Assembly (NCBI GenBank): GCA_900767815.1
Contig: CAAGAM010000123.1
Location: 1 to 18,329, forward strand
Reading direction: 5' to 3'
DNA length: 18,329 nucleotides
From: Clostridia bacterium
Lineage (GTDB): Bacteria; Bacillota; Clostridia; Christensenellales; Borkfalkiaceae
Shown here: in pieces, positions 1 to 9,500 of the stretch
Position numbering within the stretch: the stretch's first letter is position 1
Layout: each line of letters starts with the position of its first letter
The notes under the pieces: model-generated
What the model was told of the DNA's origin: nothing
Databases searched by the model: none
What the model saw: the letters and a program-made list of their open reading frames with translations, nothing else
Translations under genes and position numbers: made by a program

Positions 1-32
1 CTTTTTCTTTTACGTCATTCTGTCAATGTCGA

Positions 33-50
33 GCAAGCAAACTTGCTTGC
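33..50. repeat. 7-bp inverted repeat (hairpin)
   Basis: GCAAGCA (33-39) pairs perfectly with TGCTTGC (44-50) around the loop AACT. GTCG (28-31) and CGAC (64-67) could form an outer pairing. No T-run follows on either strand, so it is not an obvious terminator. It lies 24 bp from the larger inverted-repeat structure at 75-143 and may belong to the same intergenic element. Confidence 0.5.
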
Positions 51-74
51 AAGGGTTTGCGAGCGACGATATTC

Positions 75-143
75 ATAAGGCGCAGGCATTTTGCAAAAAT
101 GCAAAAAACGAAAGTTTTAATGCGATAGCATTGTGCGCCTTAT
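75..143. repeat. Compact four-way-junction inverted-repeat element
   Basis: A perfect 10-bp closing stem, ATAAGGCGCA (75-84) with TGCGCCTTAT (134-143), encloses three hairpins set almost end to end. They are GCATTTT/AAAATGC (86-92/96-102, loop GCA), AAAAC/GTTTT (105-109/114-118, loop GAAA) and AATGC/GCATT (119-123/128-132, loop GATA). Only about four bases of the 69 are unpaired between helices. The pairings are seen directly; the function is unknown. It could be a dispersed palindromic intergenic repeat (MITE or REP-like) or a structured RNA. It has no tRNA T-loop and no recognisable riboswitch core. Confidence 0.55.
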
Positions 144-148
144 ATTAG

Positions 149-196
149 AAGTGAAGAATCCCACCGAAGAACTGACGGCTCATATATAATTCACTT
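149..196. repeat. Imperfect inverted repeat in the left intergenic region
   Basis: AAGTGAA (149-155) is the exact reverse complement of TTCACTT (190-196), with 34 bases between them. Just inside and outside these arms, TCCCACC-like (about 159-165) and GGTGGCGGGA-like (about 197-207) strings are also roughly complementary. No reading frame or promoter is convincing here. Together with 33-50 and 75-143 it makes the whole 1-232 stretch rich in inverted repeats, which fits an intergenic repeat cluster more than a gene. Confidence 0.35.
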
Positions 197-232
197 TGGT
201 GGCGGGATATTTCGCTGCCTCTCGACACGACG

Positions 233-263
233 AAAAAAACCTGTCGGCGGAGTTGCCGACAGG
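233..263 (-). terminator. Rho-independent terminator of the 315-aa membrane protein gene
   Basis: On the minus strand, CCTGTCGGC (263-255) pairs perfectly with GCCGACAGG (248-240) around a 6-base loop. Seven T residues follow (239-233). The stem starts about 10 bases after the stop codon of the gene ending at 273. Stem, loop and U-tract are all canonical. Confidence 0.93.
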
Positions 264-272
264 GGTTAAAAC

Positions 273-1220
273 TTAAATATCTACGTCTTTTAAAAGTTGT
301 TCGTCGTTTTCGCGGAGTTCCTTGGGAACGACGATATTGTCGTAATCTATAAAATATTTCTTTTTTTCTATAACGTAAGAATCTATAATTTTCATTCCCG
401 CTATAACGTTTGAATAAAGCGGTATAAGTATTACCGTTCCCACGCCGAAAGTAAATACCAGGGTGGTCGTGAATAAATAAGTGTACAAAAGGCTTATGAT
501 GGAATAATTCATAAACATTTTTAAAAAGTACCCTTTCTGGGGGCGGAAACCGTCCCTCATAGCCTCTTTAATCGACTTTTTATCAACGAGTCGCACGGTA
601 GAAAAACGGCTTACCATAGTGTTGTAAAGCCCGTGTCCCGCAACCGAAATCGCAACGCAGAAAAACGGAGCGAGCAAAGGCAGAAATTTAAGAAACAGCG
701 ACGCTACAAGATAATCTATCGCTACGAGCGCGAGCGTGTATATAAACGCAAGACAAACTTCTATTGCCTGAAAACTCGCGATAAGTCCGAGGTCCTCGAA
801 CAATACGCCCAAATACGGTTTTTTGGAAAGCGAAGAGGCGTAAGAATCCAGCGAAATTATCGCCACGCAGTCGCTTATTCCGCTTACGAAACGATAGATA
901 AAAATGCCTATCACGAGTATAACCGCCGTAAGAACCATGTTGCCTACGTTTGACGAAACGTAGTTCATAAGCGCGCGTAAACTCTCGGTAAAAGCCTCGG
1001 TAACGCCCTCCGCCGAGCCTGTTGAAAACAAAGCCCTTATAACGGCCGTTCCGTTGACGGAAACGGGCAGAAAAGCGTTTATAAGCCCTTCCATGCGCAG
1101 TTTGAGCATAAGTCCCAGCCCCGTCGCAAAAACGGCAAATACGCAAAGTTTAAAAAGCAGCGTTTTAAACGTGAGCGCGTAATTACGCATTATAATGTTG
1201 AAAACGTTTTTTATTCGCAT
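273..1220 (-). CDS. Multi-pass membrane protein of unknown function (315 aa)
   Basis: I do not recognise a named family. The protein starts with a short basic, amphipathic stretch. Hydrophobic segments that could span the membrane lie near residues 22-42, 93-112, 152-195 (probably two) and 238-272. The charged C-terminal tail, rich in Glu, Asp and Lys, is probably cytoplasmic. An AGG-containing Shine-Dalgarno sequence sits about 9 bases before the ATG at 1220, a consensus promoter lies just upstream, and a strong terminator follows, so it reads as a monocistronic gene. It is separated from the phage-like operon by the IS element and the lipoprotein gene, so it is probably host chromosome. Codon use and the self-contained transcription unit support a real gene. 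The role is unknown. Confidence 0.85.
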   Translation of the reverse strand: MRIKNVFNIIMRNYALTFKTLLFKLCVFAVFATGLGLMLKLRMEGLINAFLPVSVNGTAVIRALFSTGSAEGVTEAFTESLRALMNYVSSNVGNMVLTAVILVIGIFIYRFVSGISDCVAIISLDSYASSLSKKPYLGVLFEDLGLIASFQAIEVCLAFIYTLALVAIDYLVASLFLKFLPLLAPFFCVAISVAGHGLYNTMVSRFSTVRLVDKKSIKEAMRDGFRPQKGYFLKMFMNYSIISLLYTYLFTTTLVFTFGVGTVILIPLYSNVIAGMKIIDSYVIEKKKYFIDYDNIVVPKELRENDEQLLKDVDI

Positions 1221-1256
1221 TTCGGTTTACCTTCTGTTTTCGTACATATATAGAGT

Positions 1257-1285
1257 ATTATATAATATTTGCGGCATTAAAGCAA
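1257..1285 (-). promoter_or_regulatory. Promoter of the 315-aa membrane protein gene
   Basis: On the minus strand, TTGCTT (1285-1280) and a perfect TATAAT (1262-1257) are separated by 17 bases, which matches the vegetative (sigma-70/SigA) consensus. The -10 box is about 36 bases upstream of the ATG at 1220. Confidence 0.75.
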
Positions 1286-1396
1286 GCGTTTTTGCGACTT
1301 GCCCTGTGATTTGTCAATCGTTTTTCAGTAATTTTTAGAAATTTTTTGAAAATTTTTTTGAAAGTTGTAAAACACCACGAAAAATCATAAGAAAAA

Positions 1397-1460
1397 CGCC
1401 CCTATTGATTGATATTATAACTCTTTTCGATAAAGAAGTCAAACACATCTAATAGAGGCG
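1397..1460. repeat. Inverted repeat downstream of the transposase gene
   Basis: CGCCCCTATT (1397-1406) and AATAGAGGCG (1451-1460) are complementary at 9 of 10 positions, with 44 bases between them. This lies inside the non-coding left part of the IS element. It may be part of the IS end structure or block read-in transcription. No coding capacity is visible. Confidence 0.4.
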
Positions 1461-1466
1461 TATGAG

Positions 1467-1489
1467 AAAAGACTCCGCTTGCGTGGAGT
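1467..1489 (-). terminator. Possible weak terminator after the transposase gene
   Basis: On the minus strand, ACTCC (1489-1485) and GGAGT (1476-1472) form a 5-bp stem with an 8-base loop. C and four T residues follow. It lies about 23 bases past the transposase stop codon. The stem is short and the U-tract poor, so termination would be partial at best. Confidence 0.35.
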
Positions 1490-1511
1490 TTCTATATATT
1501 ATGTCGATAGT

Positions 1512-2537
1512 TTAAGCAGATTTTTTGAGGAATCGGATTTTAATCTCCTTATCGTTTTCGTCCTTAAAACCGCTTTTAAGATAATCTTCCATTAGTTCCG
1601 CCCTCTTTTGCAGCGGAGTCAACCAAACTCTTTTCCCTGCCCTATTCCGCAAAGACGAGTGCGGACGATTGTTATATCTATTAAGCCATTCTGCCATTTT
1701 CTCTTTCAGTTCTTCGTAAGTAGAATATCGCAAATGGTCATAAAAACATTCTTGGTCGGTTCTATGAGAACGCTCTACCTTTCCATTGTGTCTCGGCGTG
1801 CGCGGTTTTATAAGTTTATGTTTAATTCCGTATTTAATCAAAAATCTATCTACGGCGTTAATCGTCGTTTCTTTCGCATTTTTTGGCGGAGTAAATTCCG
1901 TTCCGTTATCCGTTTGGACTATTGCAGGAAGATAACCGAAATATACAAACGCTCTCTTTAAGAAGTCAACGGTGGAGTATGTGCTTTGCTCTTTATAAGG
2001 ATAGATAAATCTTTCTCTTGTCGCCTCGTCTATTATTGTATACTGAAAGTCCTTCTCGTCTTTATATTCGCCTATCTTACATTCTTTCGGAACGACCTTC
2101 ACGTCCATTTGCATTTTGATTGCGAACATTTCGGGCGTATTATAAGGTTTCTCAATATATTTTTCAACAACATCTTTATGCGGACGGATTCCGCTTTTGA
2201 CGACGAATCTCCAAAATCCGAAGTAAGTTCTTGAATATGCACAATCCGTTCGCAACTTTCCGAACGCTTCCGCGTAACTTATATCTGGGTGTTCATTAAA
2301 AATTTTTTTAATATTTTCAATTTCTTTTTTAGTGTGAGATTTCGGATTAGGCGTATGCGGTCTCGATGACTTATTTTCAAGACTCGCAAGCGTTCCGTCA
2401 TAGAGAGATTTCCAATGCCAAAGAGTTCTCTCGGTACACTTCATTCGATGTGCAACTAACGTTATGTCGGTGCTTTCATTTAGCCACATTTTGAGAGCGC
2501 GTTCTTTTTCTTTTGCCGTAAATCTCATACCTTTCAT
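1512..2537 (-). CDS. IS481-like DDE transposase (341 aa)
   Basis: It catalyses cut-and-paste or copy transposition of the surrounding IS. The N-terminal part (about residues 5-50) is a helix-turn-helix of the kind that binds IS ends, with the typical RALKMWL and RTLWHWK helices. The RNase H-like core carries the acidic triad: D145 in MQMDV, D210 in QTDNGTEF and E255 in NGKVERSHRT. The NGKVER-HRT-D-E signature and the RYN-RPHSSL motif near residue 288 are typical of the IS481/IS3-type rve integrase core. The length is normal for a complete IS481 transposase and there is no frameshift, so it could be active. The ATG at 2537 has a GGAGGGG Shine-Dalgarno about 10 bases upstream. A second in-frame Met is three residues later. 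Confidence 0.93.
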   Translation of the reverse strand: MKGMRFTAKEKERALKMWLNESTDITLVAHRMKCTERTLWHWKSLYDGTLASLENKSSRPHTPNPKSHTKKEIENIKKIFNEHPDISYAEAFGKLRTDCAYSRTYFGFWRFVVKSGIRPHKDVVEKYIEKPYNTPEMFAIKMQMDVKVVPKECKIGEYKDEKDFQYTIIDEATRERFIYPYKEQSTYSTVDFLKRAFVYFGYLPAIVQTDNGTEFTPPKNAKETTINAVDRFLIKYGIKHKLIKPRTPRHNGKVERSHRTDQECFYDHLRYSTYEELKEKMAEWLNRYNNRPHSSLRNRAGKRVWLTPLQKRAELMEDYLKSGFKDENDKEIKIRFLKKSA

Positions 2538-2570
2538 CGTTGGTTTTCCCCTCCGTTTTTTCCTACTTAT

Positions 2571-2599
2571 ATTATACCATACTGTTCAACATTTTTCAA
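2571..2599 (-). promoter_or_regulatory. Transposase promoter inside the IS right end
   Basis: On the minus strand, TTGAAA (2599-2594) and TATAAT (2576-2571) are separated by exactly 17 bases. The promoter overlaps the candidate right terminal inverted repeat, so transposase binding could repress it. It is back to back with the lipoprotein promoter, whose -35 begins 19 bases away on the other strand. Confidence 0.72.
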
Positions 2600-2617
2600 C
2601 ACTTTACTCGAAATTAC

Positions 2618-2646
2618 TTGCGAAAAATCACTATATATGATATAAT
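2618..2646 (+). promoter_or_regulatory. Strong promoter of the phase-variable lipoprotein gene
   Basis: TTGCGA (2618-2623) and a perfect TATAAT (2641-2646) are separated by 17 bases. A consensus AGGAGG (2660-2665) follows about 14 bases after the -10 box, then ATG at 2674 with 8-base spacing. The promoter lies just outside the apparent IS end and drives transcription away from the IS, so it may belong to the cargo gene and not to the IS. Confidence 0.75.
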
Positions 2647-2673
2647 ATTTTTGACGATTAGGAGGCGTGTTTT

Positions 2674-3223
2674 ATGTTTGTTAATTCCATTAAAAAGTCT
2701 ACCCCCCCCCCAAAATTTTAAGTTATCCACAATAAAAAGACTTATCACTTGTATAGCATTTTTAATTTTCATTTTCTCGTGTATATTCTTAACCGCGTGC
2801 AGCAGCCAAGATGATAATATAGAATATGAATCTATCCCCATTACAAAAGAAAACTACGCTGATTATATAGCAATCAATATGTATTATACCGATTGTAATG
2901 CTTATTTATCGGACAAGACAAACGACAACTTTACATACTACAAAATGTACTGCATAGGGCATATTGAGACGTCTCGCAAGCAAGATTGCTACTTCAATAA
3001 TGTAACCATAACGTTTTCAGTACAACCCGAAACATTGTGGCAAGCATATATGTCAGACTCTCCAACTTCAAATCTTGATTATCAAGGTTATTCTCATTGC
3101 TCATTTACCATTGAGTATAGGAGCGATAGTTTTCAAATTTATTTTCCCGATTCAAACCCAGAAAATATCGGTATCAAGTCAATAACAGGAACTGTTTTTG
3201 TACGCAAAGGGAAGTTCGCATAA
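2674..3223 (+). CDS. Lipoprotein gene interrupted by a poly-C tract (probably phase-variable)
   Basis: The ATG at 2674 is perfectly placed after AGGAGG. With ten C residues at 2702-2711 it reads only 15 codons before TAA at 2719. The long frame running to the stop at 3221-3223 is one base out of phase. With nine (or twelve) Cs the ATG joins that frame and gives 182 residues: a basic N-terminus, a hydrophobic stretch of about 17 residues, and a lipobox LTAC followed by SSQDDN, as in signal-peptidase-II-cleaved lipoproteins. The rest (about 140 residues) is a secreted domain rich in Tyr, Asp and Ser that I do not recognise. In the present form an in-frame TTG at 2678, 12 bases from the RBS, might allow weak expression. 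It lies at the edge of the phage operon with its own promoter and terminator, like a phage cargo gene. A homopolymer sequencing error is the alternative explanation. Confidence 0.72.
2702..2711 (+). repeat. C10 homopolymer tract within the start of the lipoprotein gene
   Basis: Ten consecutive C residues sit nine codons after a consensus RBS-ATG in an otherwise AT-rich sequence. Poly-C/G tracts at this position are the classic slipped-strand contingency switch. Loss of one base brings the ATG into frame with the downstream lipoprotein. Confidence 0.8.
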
Positions 3224-3228
3224 CGCAT

Positions 3229-3259
3229 AAAAAGACGAGGAATCACTCCCCGTCTTTTT
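3229..3259. terminator. Bidirectional terminator between the lipoprotein gene and the phage operon
   Basis: AAAAAGACG (3229-3237) pairs perfectly with CGTCTTTTT (3251-3259). GG/CC inside can extend the stem past one mismatch. T-rich sequence follows on both strands. It starts six bases after the lipoprotein stop (plus), and the stop of the 100-aa gene (minus) lies in its loop, so it ends both convergent units. Confidence 0.9.
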
Positions 3260-3545
3260 TGTTATGTTTATCTTGAATTTTGTCTACGATTTTCCGAACG
3301 CCGAAAGTTATTGCAAGACATAGCGGAAGAAACGGTGTAAACGGTGCAAGCCAAAACGTCCAACAAGCCGAGCCGATTCCCCACCACCACTTATTCCCGG
3401 TTATTATCGCCAAAAGATATGGAATCCACACTTCCGACGATAAAACCAAGAACACGATGATAAAAATCAAAATGTTTGTCTTGTCTTTAAGTTGCTTCAA
3501 AATCCACCTTATAAAGGCTTTGCATTTCAACCACAACTTTTTCAT
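3243..3545 (-). CDS. Small membrane protein at the end of the phage operon (100 aa)
   Basis: A basic N-terminus (KKLWLKCKAF) is followed by a hydrophobic segment at about residues 24-48. A Trp-rich stretch (NKWWWGIG) precedes a second hydrophobic segment at about 56-84. The tail is basic (RKIVDKIQDKHNKK). The start overlaps the stop of the 3026-aa gene as ATGA, with no good RBS of its own, which suggests translational coupling. Two membrane segments with charged ends are compatible with a holin or a DNA-delivery membrane protein, but size and topology alone do not decide. No family recognised. Confidence 0.75.
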   Translation of the reverse strand: MKKLWLKCKAFIRWILKQLKDKTNILIFIIVFLVLSSEVWIPYLLAIITGNKWWWGIGSACWTFWLAPFTPFLPLCLAITFGVRKIVDKIQDKHNKKDGE

Positions 3546-6500
3546 TTCTCGTACCCGCTATATTTGAGAAGTTTTTCTTTCTCCGATTTCGTGAGATTGA
3601 GCCGATTGATATACGCTTTGACTTGCATTTCGCCCTTCAAGTTACTGAATCCGAGATACCCCATAACCATATACTTTTGGGCGGCGGAAAGTTTAAGAGA
3701 ATTTACATAGGCTTGAATTTTTCTCTTGCGAGTTCCGCTAATCGCATTTCCTTTTTTATCGAGGTCGGCAGTTAAGGAATTAGCCGTCGCAACAATAATA
3801 GCAAGTTTTTCCACATCTATTGCTTCCGCAAATAAAACAGTCTTTGTTTCAAGGTCTTCTCCAAGCAAATCTTGAAGAGCGAGATTATAGTATACGTTGT
3901 AAATATACTTAATCGCCTTTGCTTTCACTTCGTCGCTTGCGGATTCGTATTGAGACAACTTTACAAGGCTTGCAACCGCCTTATTAGCCACGGAATAGAC
4001 TTGCTTGAACTGCTTTCGCTGACCGCTCGTCAAATTGATTTCTTCGCCGTTATAGGTTATCTTTTCTCCCACGCTCCGAGGGATTACGTCAAACCCTTTC
4101 GTAACGAGAGAATTAAGTTCCTTGCTTACGGCAGAATCACCTATATCACCGACTCGTTCGTCGGTCATAAGTTCGACTATTGTCGCAATCATATCGTCGT
4201 CGCCTCGTGCGATAGCCTTGTTCAAATCGGAAGTATACTTCTTATTGTAGAAAGCCGTGTCGATTTTGTATGCGGTAGACGGACTTACTCTTTTCGTTAA
4301 TCCGTAGGCGACATTATAAACATTTCTTGCCGGCAGCCCGAAAATTTGCCCCGCCGCGTAGACCATATTCTTGATATTTTTAGCCACCTCTTGCGAAGTA
4401 ACTTCCCCAGAGACAATATCTCCACACATCTTGAATATGTTATCCGCGCTATCAAGCATATCGTTTATCGCAGAATATGCGTAACCGTCAATATCATATC
4501 CTTCTACAAGGCGAGAATAAATATCCTTGAAAATAGGGAGTCCGCCAAAAAGATTTCCGATAGCGTCGGTCGCCATATTTGCTACCACGTTGTCTTCTTC
4601 ATCGTCCTTATTGTAGAGAGTCCTGAATAACTGCGCGACAAGAGCCATAAACACAGCCGAAGTTATAAGCGAAGCCGTAGACTTCGCAACTTTTTTTGTC
4701 GCTTGTTTGATTTGTTTGTCTATGTTTGCAATTTCGTTAGCGTCGGTAAGAATTTTTTTCTTTGATTTTAACGCGCTTAATTCTCCGATAGAATCTACAA
4801 CTCTTCCTATGACCTTCATTGAGTCGGCGGAAAACATCGTTATCGTTCTCATAAACTCGCTACCCGAACGCATAGCCGAAGACCTTTCGGTTGCCATTGA
4901 GTTCTGTTGCGTTTCGAGAATTACGCGTTTTAAGAGTTCGCCCGCTTTAACCTTGTTTTCTTCCGTGCCTATCTTCAAGCCGTAGTCTTTTTGAACTTGT
5001 ACTTGACACGCCCCGAAAAGTTTCGTTATAACGAATCTATCGACCGTTCCGATAGGTTTCATAAGCACATTGCCGACTTTATCAATCTTATCAAGAACAC
5101 CTTGTGCCATAGCGACCGTATTGTCGTTATTACGCAATTTTGCGAGTTCGCAATAAGTATCGACGTCGCCCGCCTTTATCCCTATGCCTTTGACGATAGA
5201 CGAATAATCCAAAATACTTCCGGCAGCAAAAAACGATGATAATTGCGTTACCCACACCTTCGGATTTGCCCCGAGTTGGAATTTTGCATAACCGCCCCTT
5301 ATAAACGCCATAAACTTGATTCCGTCGCCTTTCGTAGAGGGGATTCCTTGTATATCGCTTATAAGTTTCTTGAAGTATTCATCTCCTTTTGCCCATAAGT
5401 TACGACTTTCAGTCGATACACTCACGGGTTTGTTGTTATCTTCTCCCGTGTTAAGGCTGAACAGTTTATTATATTCCTCGATTGCGGGAGCGAGATTTGC
5501 ATATTGAGCCACCGCGCGAATATGTCTATCCAACACAGTATCAATCCCGTCCACTCGGAGTTCGCCTTTTGCTCCTTTTACTCTATCCTTTGTAAAAGAA
5601 GCGTTACTTGCTCGATTTACTTCATACTCGAAAGTGCTTGTATCAACGTTTTTGGCAATATTCGCCCTACGAATAGGCACATAGTCTCCCTCTTTCGCAT
5701 TAGTATAACCTTTGAGAATGATACTTGTTTCCGAGAATCTCTTACGGCAATCCTCGTTGAAAATTTTCCTTGCGATTTCGATATACTCTTTATCCGCTGC
5801 CGAAAACTGCTTTTCAAGCGAAGTTTGAATTTCTTTCGCCATTATTTGCATTTCCGCAATTTCAACGTCTTCATTAGCCGCGAACCCGTCAATTCTTACG
5901 TCCGAATTTCCGTCGTTAAAGACAAACCCAGACTTTGCAAACGAAGGAATCGTATCTACGTCGTTCATCGCCATATAGACATACATCGCTTGCAGTAACG
6001 GAATATCTCGACCTTGATATTTTACAGTCATTTTTTCGGCTTCATTAAAGTATTTCTTATTCTTTTTGATAAACTCTTCGATAGGTTCGCGGATATTCAT
6101 TTCGTCGATTTGTGCTTTCGTTGCGCTTTCTCGCAAGGTTGCCAACATCTCCGAATAAAATCCGCTCTCGTATTTATCAAAATACCGAGCAACCGTTATC
6201 GGGTCTCCAAAAGTGGCAAGATATTTTTCAAAATATTTTTTAAGCCAACCAACTTTTACCGATTGATTCCGCTTAATCACGGAAACATATTTTTCAGCGA
6301 TAGGTTGAGCCTCTACATATTTACCGTTACGATAAACCTTGTTGTAAGTCTCGACAAAGTGTTTGAAGTAGTCTACCACGTTTGAAAGATTTCGGAGTTC
6401 TTGTGTAGTGAGTTTCCCCTCACTCGTTGCGATATCATTGAGCATTTCCGCGATTTCGGAATCATAAACGCCTTCGAGAAGCGGATTAGACTTTGAGTAC

Positions 6501-9500
6501 CATTCTTTAAGTCCCGAAACAATATCTCGTGTTCCGCTTTGATTAAGGTCTCCACGGAACTTAATATTAGCCAACTTGTCGATAGACCTTTTGAAAATAT
6601 CCGTTTTATATTGCGAAGCATTAAGGAAAGTTCCCGACTTCCAATCTTTAACTTTTTGAACTTTGTCGAGAAGTCGATTGATGACGGAGTTTCTCGTGCG
6701 CTCATCGTAATACTTTTCTTTCCAAGTCAACGCTTCTTTATGATACTGTTCGAGTATTTTTGAGAACGTTGACTGTTTTCCGTTCTTGTCAAACGCTACT
6801 AAAACTTCTCGTGCAATGTTGTTTTTGAGCGTTTTCCTTTCTTCCGCAGAGAGCGCCGACGAAAGCAATTCTTTTGTCTTCTTCTTCATCGCAGCAACCG
6901 CTTCTCGATACGCACTATCCATACGGAAAAATATGTCTGCCTCGTTATCCGAATCAATAAAGAATCCTCTCTCATCAAGTTCCATTTTGATTTGGTCGGC
7001 AGTTAAACCTTTTTCGCCTTTTCTTTTACCCCACAACAAATACGCACTATTATCGTTGTCGAACTTATATTTTATCTCGCCTTTCAATGCGGAAAGGTCA
7101 AGCGAGTGAAGATAAGGCTTTAAGGCGTTTATCGTGTCAATATAAATCGAGTTTTCGTAATCTTCATAAAGGTTTTCCAAAACGGAATTTTGTATTATGT
7201 ATTCCGCCACATCGAGAGCAACTTTCATCTGCTTACCCGGTTCGGCAGTATTGAGTCCGCGCCAAAGCATATCGACAACCTTTTCTTTTGATTTGCCGAC
7301 AAGGCTACCGTATTTTTCGCCTATGCCAAGAGATTCTTGGAGTATAGTATTGATAACACTTTCCGATTCGACTTTTGAATAGACTTTCTTCATCGTTTTA
7401 TCCGCGATGAGTTTTTTAATCTGCCCGTCCGAAAGTTCGTAAAAATACTTTTTCGACGGGTCGCTTTCTTTTAAGTCGAAACGAATATCTTCTTTAGCGG
7501 TAGGATTAAGATTATCTACGTTTTTGATTTGATTCGAGTCGAAAACCATATATTGCGTATTGTTTTCGCCGAAAACATTTGAATCGAAGTTCGTATGAAT
7601 TATTAGTCCGTCATAACCTTGTTTTTTAAGAGACTCAACAAACTTCGCTTTTGTTTCGGTAGCATTTTTTAATGCCATACCAACACCGCCGATATTTGCG
7701 TCCTCGCTTGTTTGCCCCGCAATTTTATATAAATCCGCTTTGAATTTCTCGTAGCCGTCGGAAGTATAATGAAGTTCGGAGATTTGCTTGCGGATAGTTC
7801 CTTCTTGCGTTTCTATCTTTTTATATTCGTCGGAAGCCGCTAAAACTTTTTGTCTCTTATCTTCGCTGATTTTATTGAGATAATACTCTGCACTTTGAGG
7901 ATTATCGATAAGCATACGAAAAGCGTCCCACTCGGAAACACCCGTTATTCCATTCACTCTATCAATGTCATAAAGATACTTATTCGCTATTTTAGCACGT
8001 TCTCTATGCAACTCTCTTGCTTTTTCGATTAAAGAATCCGTATTATTGTTCGTAGATTCGTAAATTTTAGGATTGTCCATTTTTAGATAAACGGGCATAG
8101 CCTTCCCTTTCTCGGAATCGCCCCACCACGCATTATCCGCCCAATTCAACGCTCCTTGCTCGTCGGCAACAAACCAAAAACCTACGTCTGCTATACTGTT
8201 CGATTCTCCACCTTTCGCTCTATCGAAAACGGTAAAGTCAGATTTCGTTCCGTGGTAAACCACGAGCAACCTTCCTTGCTCGTCTACAACTTTGCTATCT
8301 TTGAAAAATTCCTTTTGACCTTCGGATAATTGCTTCCCGGTAGAATCTTCTTTGAGTGAAAATTTTATATTATCGAGTTTATTGATAATATCGGAACGAG
8401 TATTGCTATCGGAATAAGTTATATGTTTTATCTCTCGCTCATCAAGTGCTTGTATAAGTTTTTCGCTTACATTCTCCGGAATGAGTACATCACGAATTTC
8501 CTTAAATTCTACCGCCCTACGAGGTTTTGACTCAAAGTAATCCGTATCCACCATTTGACGAACATAATCAAACAGAGTAAGGATTTTATTGCCGATTTCT
8601 TTCGTATAACGATAAGAAGAGTTGCTATACTCTCGCGCCATAAAGTCGGATATTTGTCTTTCGGTCGTCAAACCCTTATCTGCAATTTCTCCTATAAGAG
8701 TTTCTGCTCTGTCGCGCATATCCCAACCGCTTACGCTATCGCCCGCTTGCGGAACGAAAAGGCGACCGATTTCACTTATCATTTCTCGTGCGGTCTCAAC
8801 AAAATTATCTTGAACTTTTTCATTGAAGCCTTTGAGAGAATCGGCATTTTTACGAATTTCGGCAACGCTCTTAAACTCTTTCGCCAACTTTGCCGCTAAC
8901 GCATTTACGTTTAATCCGACAAAGCCTCCGTCGCCTTTTATCGGCGCGCGTTTCATCGCTTTAATAATATTATCAAGAGTATAACTGTCGTGCGTTGCTT
9001 CAAAACTACGCCTATTCCCGGACGGAGTAAAAATATCCTTATCGTTTCTTATACCCGTTTTTTCTTGAATCCCCTCAAATAAAGAATCTACCCACGCGTG
9101 ATATTCTTTTTGCGGAGTCGCTTCACGAATAGCCTTATTCGTAGCCGAAGAATCAAATTCGCTTTTTGTAGTCGTTGCACCATTATTGATAAAATTCCGC
9201 GCGGAGATTACAAGCCTTAAAAGGTCGATATCCTTAAAATCTTCAAAAACTTCGCTCGTATTCTTATAAATTTTCCCGTCAACCAAAAACTCTGCAATTT
9301 TATCTCGATATTTTTCAGCGTAATTGTGCCTATGTGTAAATAGAGATTCCCCGTCTTTCGGCGTAATCTCCAAAACGGCTTCTTTCCCTAAATGATTGAT
9401 TAAAGAGTTTAGATATTCAACCCGTTCTTTGGGTAAGGATTCCGTTATTTCCTTATAGACGGGTTGAATTTTCTCCTTCCCCGAATCGAGGAGATATAAT

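Larger units (their letters stand above)
1358..2599 (-). mobile_element. IS481-like insertion sequence (boundaries approximate)
   Basis: A DDE transposase gene is flanked by candidate imperfect terminal inverted repeats. The left end (1358-1374) and the reverse complement of the right end (2583-2599) both begin TTGAAA and agree at 13 of 17 positions without gaps. The right repeat also carries the -35 box of the transposase promoter, a common arrangement in insertion sequences. I see no clear target-site duplication, so the exact ends are uncertain. The total length, about 1.24 kb, is usual for a single-gene IS. The element sits between the host-like membrane protein gene and the lipoprotein gene at the left edge of the phage operon. 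Confidence 0.6.

Noticed and set aside
75..143. tRNA gene or integron attC site
   Set aside because: The cloverleaf-like fold has a 10-bp closing stem and lacks the T-loop and anticodon arm. The conserved attC core sequences are absent.
190..215. T-box-like GGTGG sequence
   Set aside because: The full T-box motif is missing and no plus-strand gene follows.
2540..2673. Lipoprotein frame extended upstream to an ATG at 2540
   Set aside because: That extension crosses the IS end and both promoters and has no RBS. The signal peptide and lipobox place the real N-terminus after 2674.
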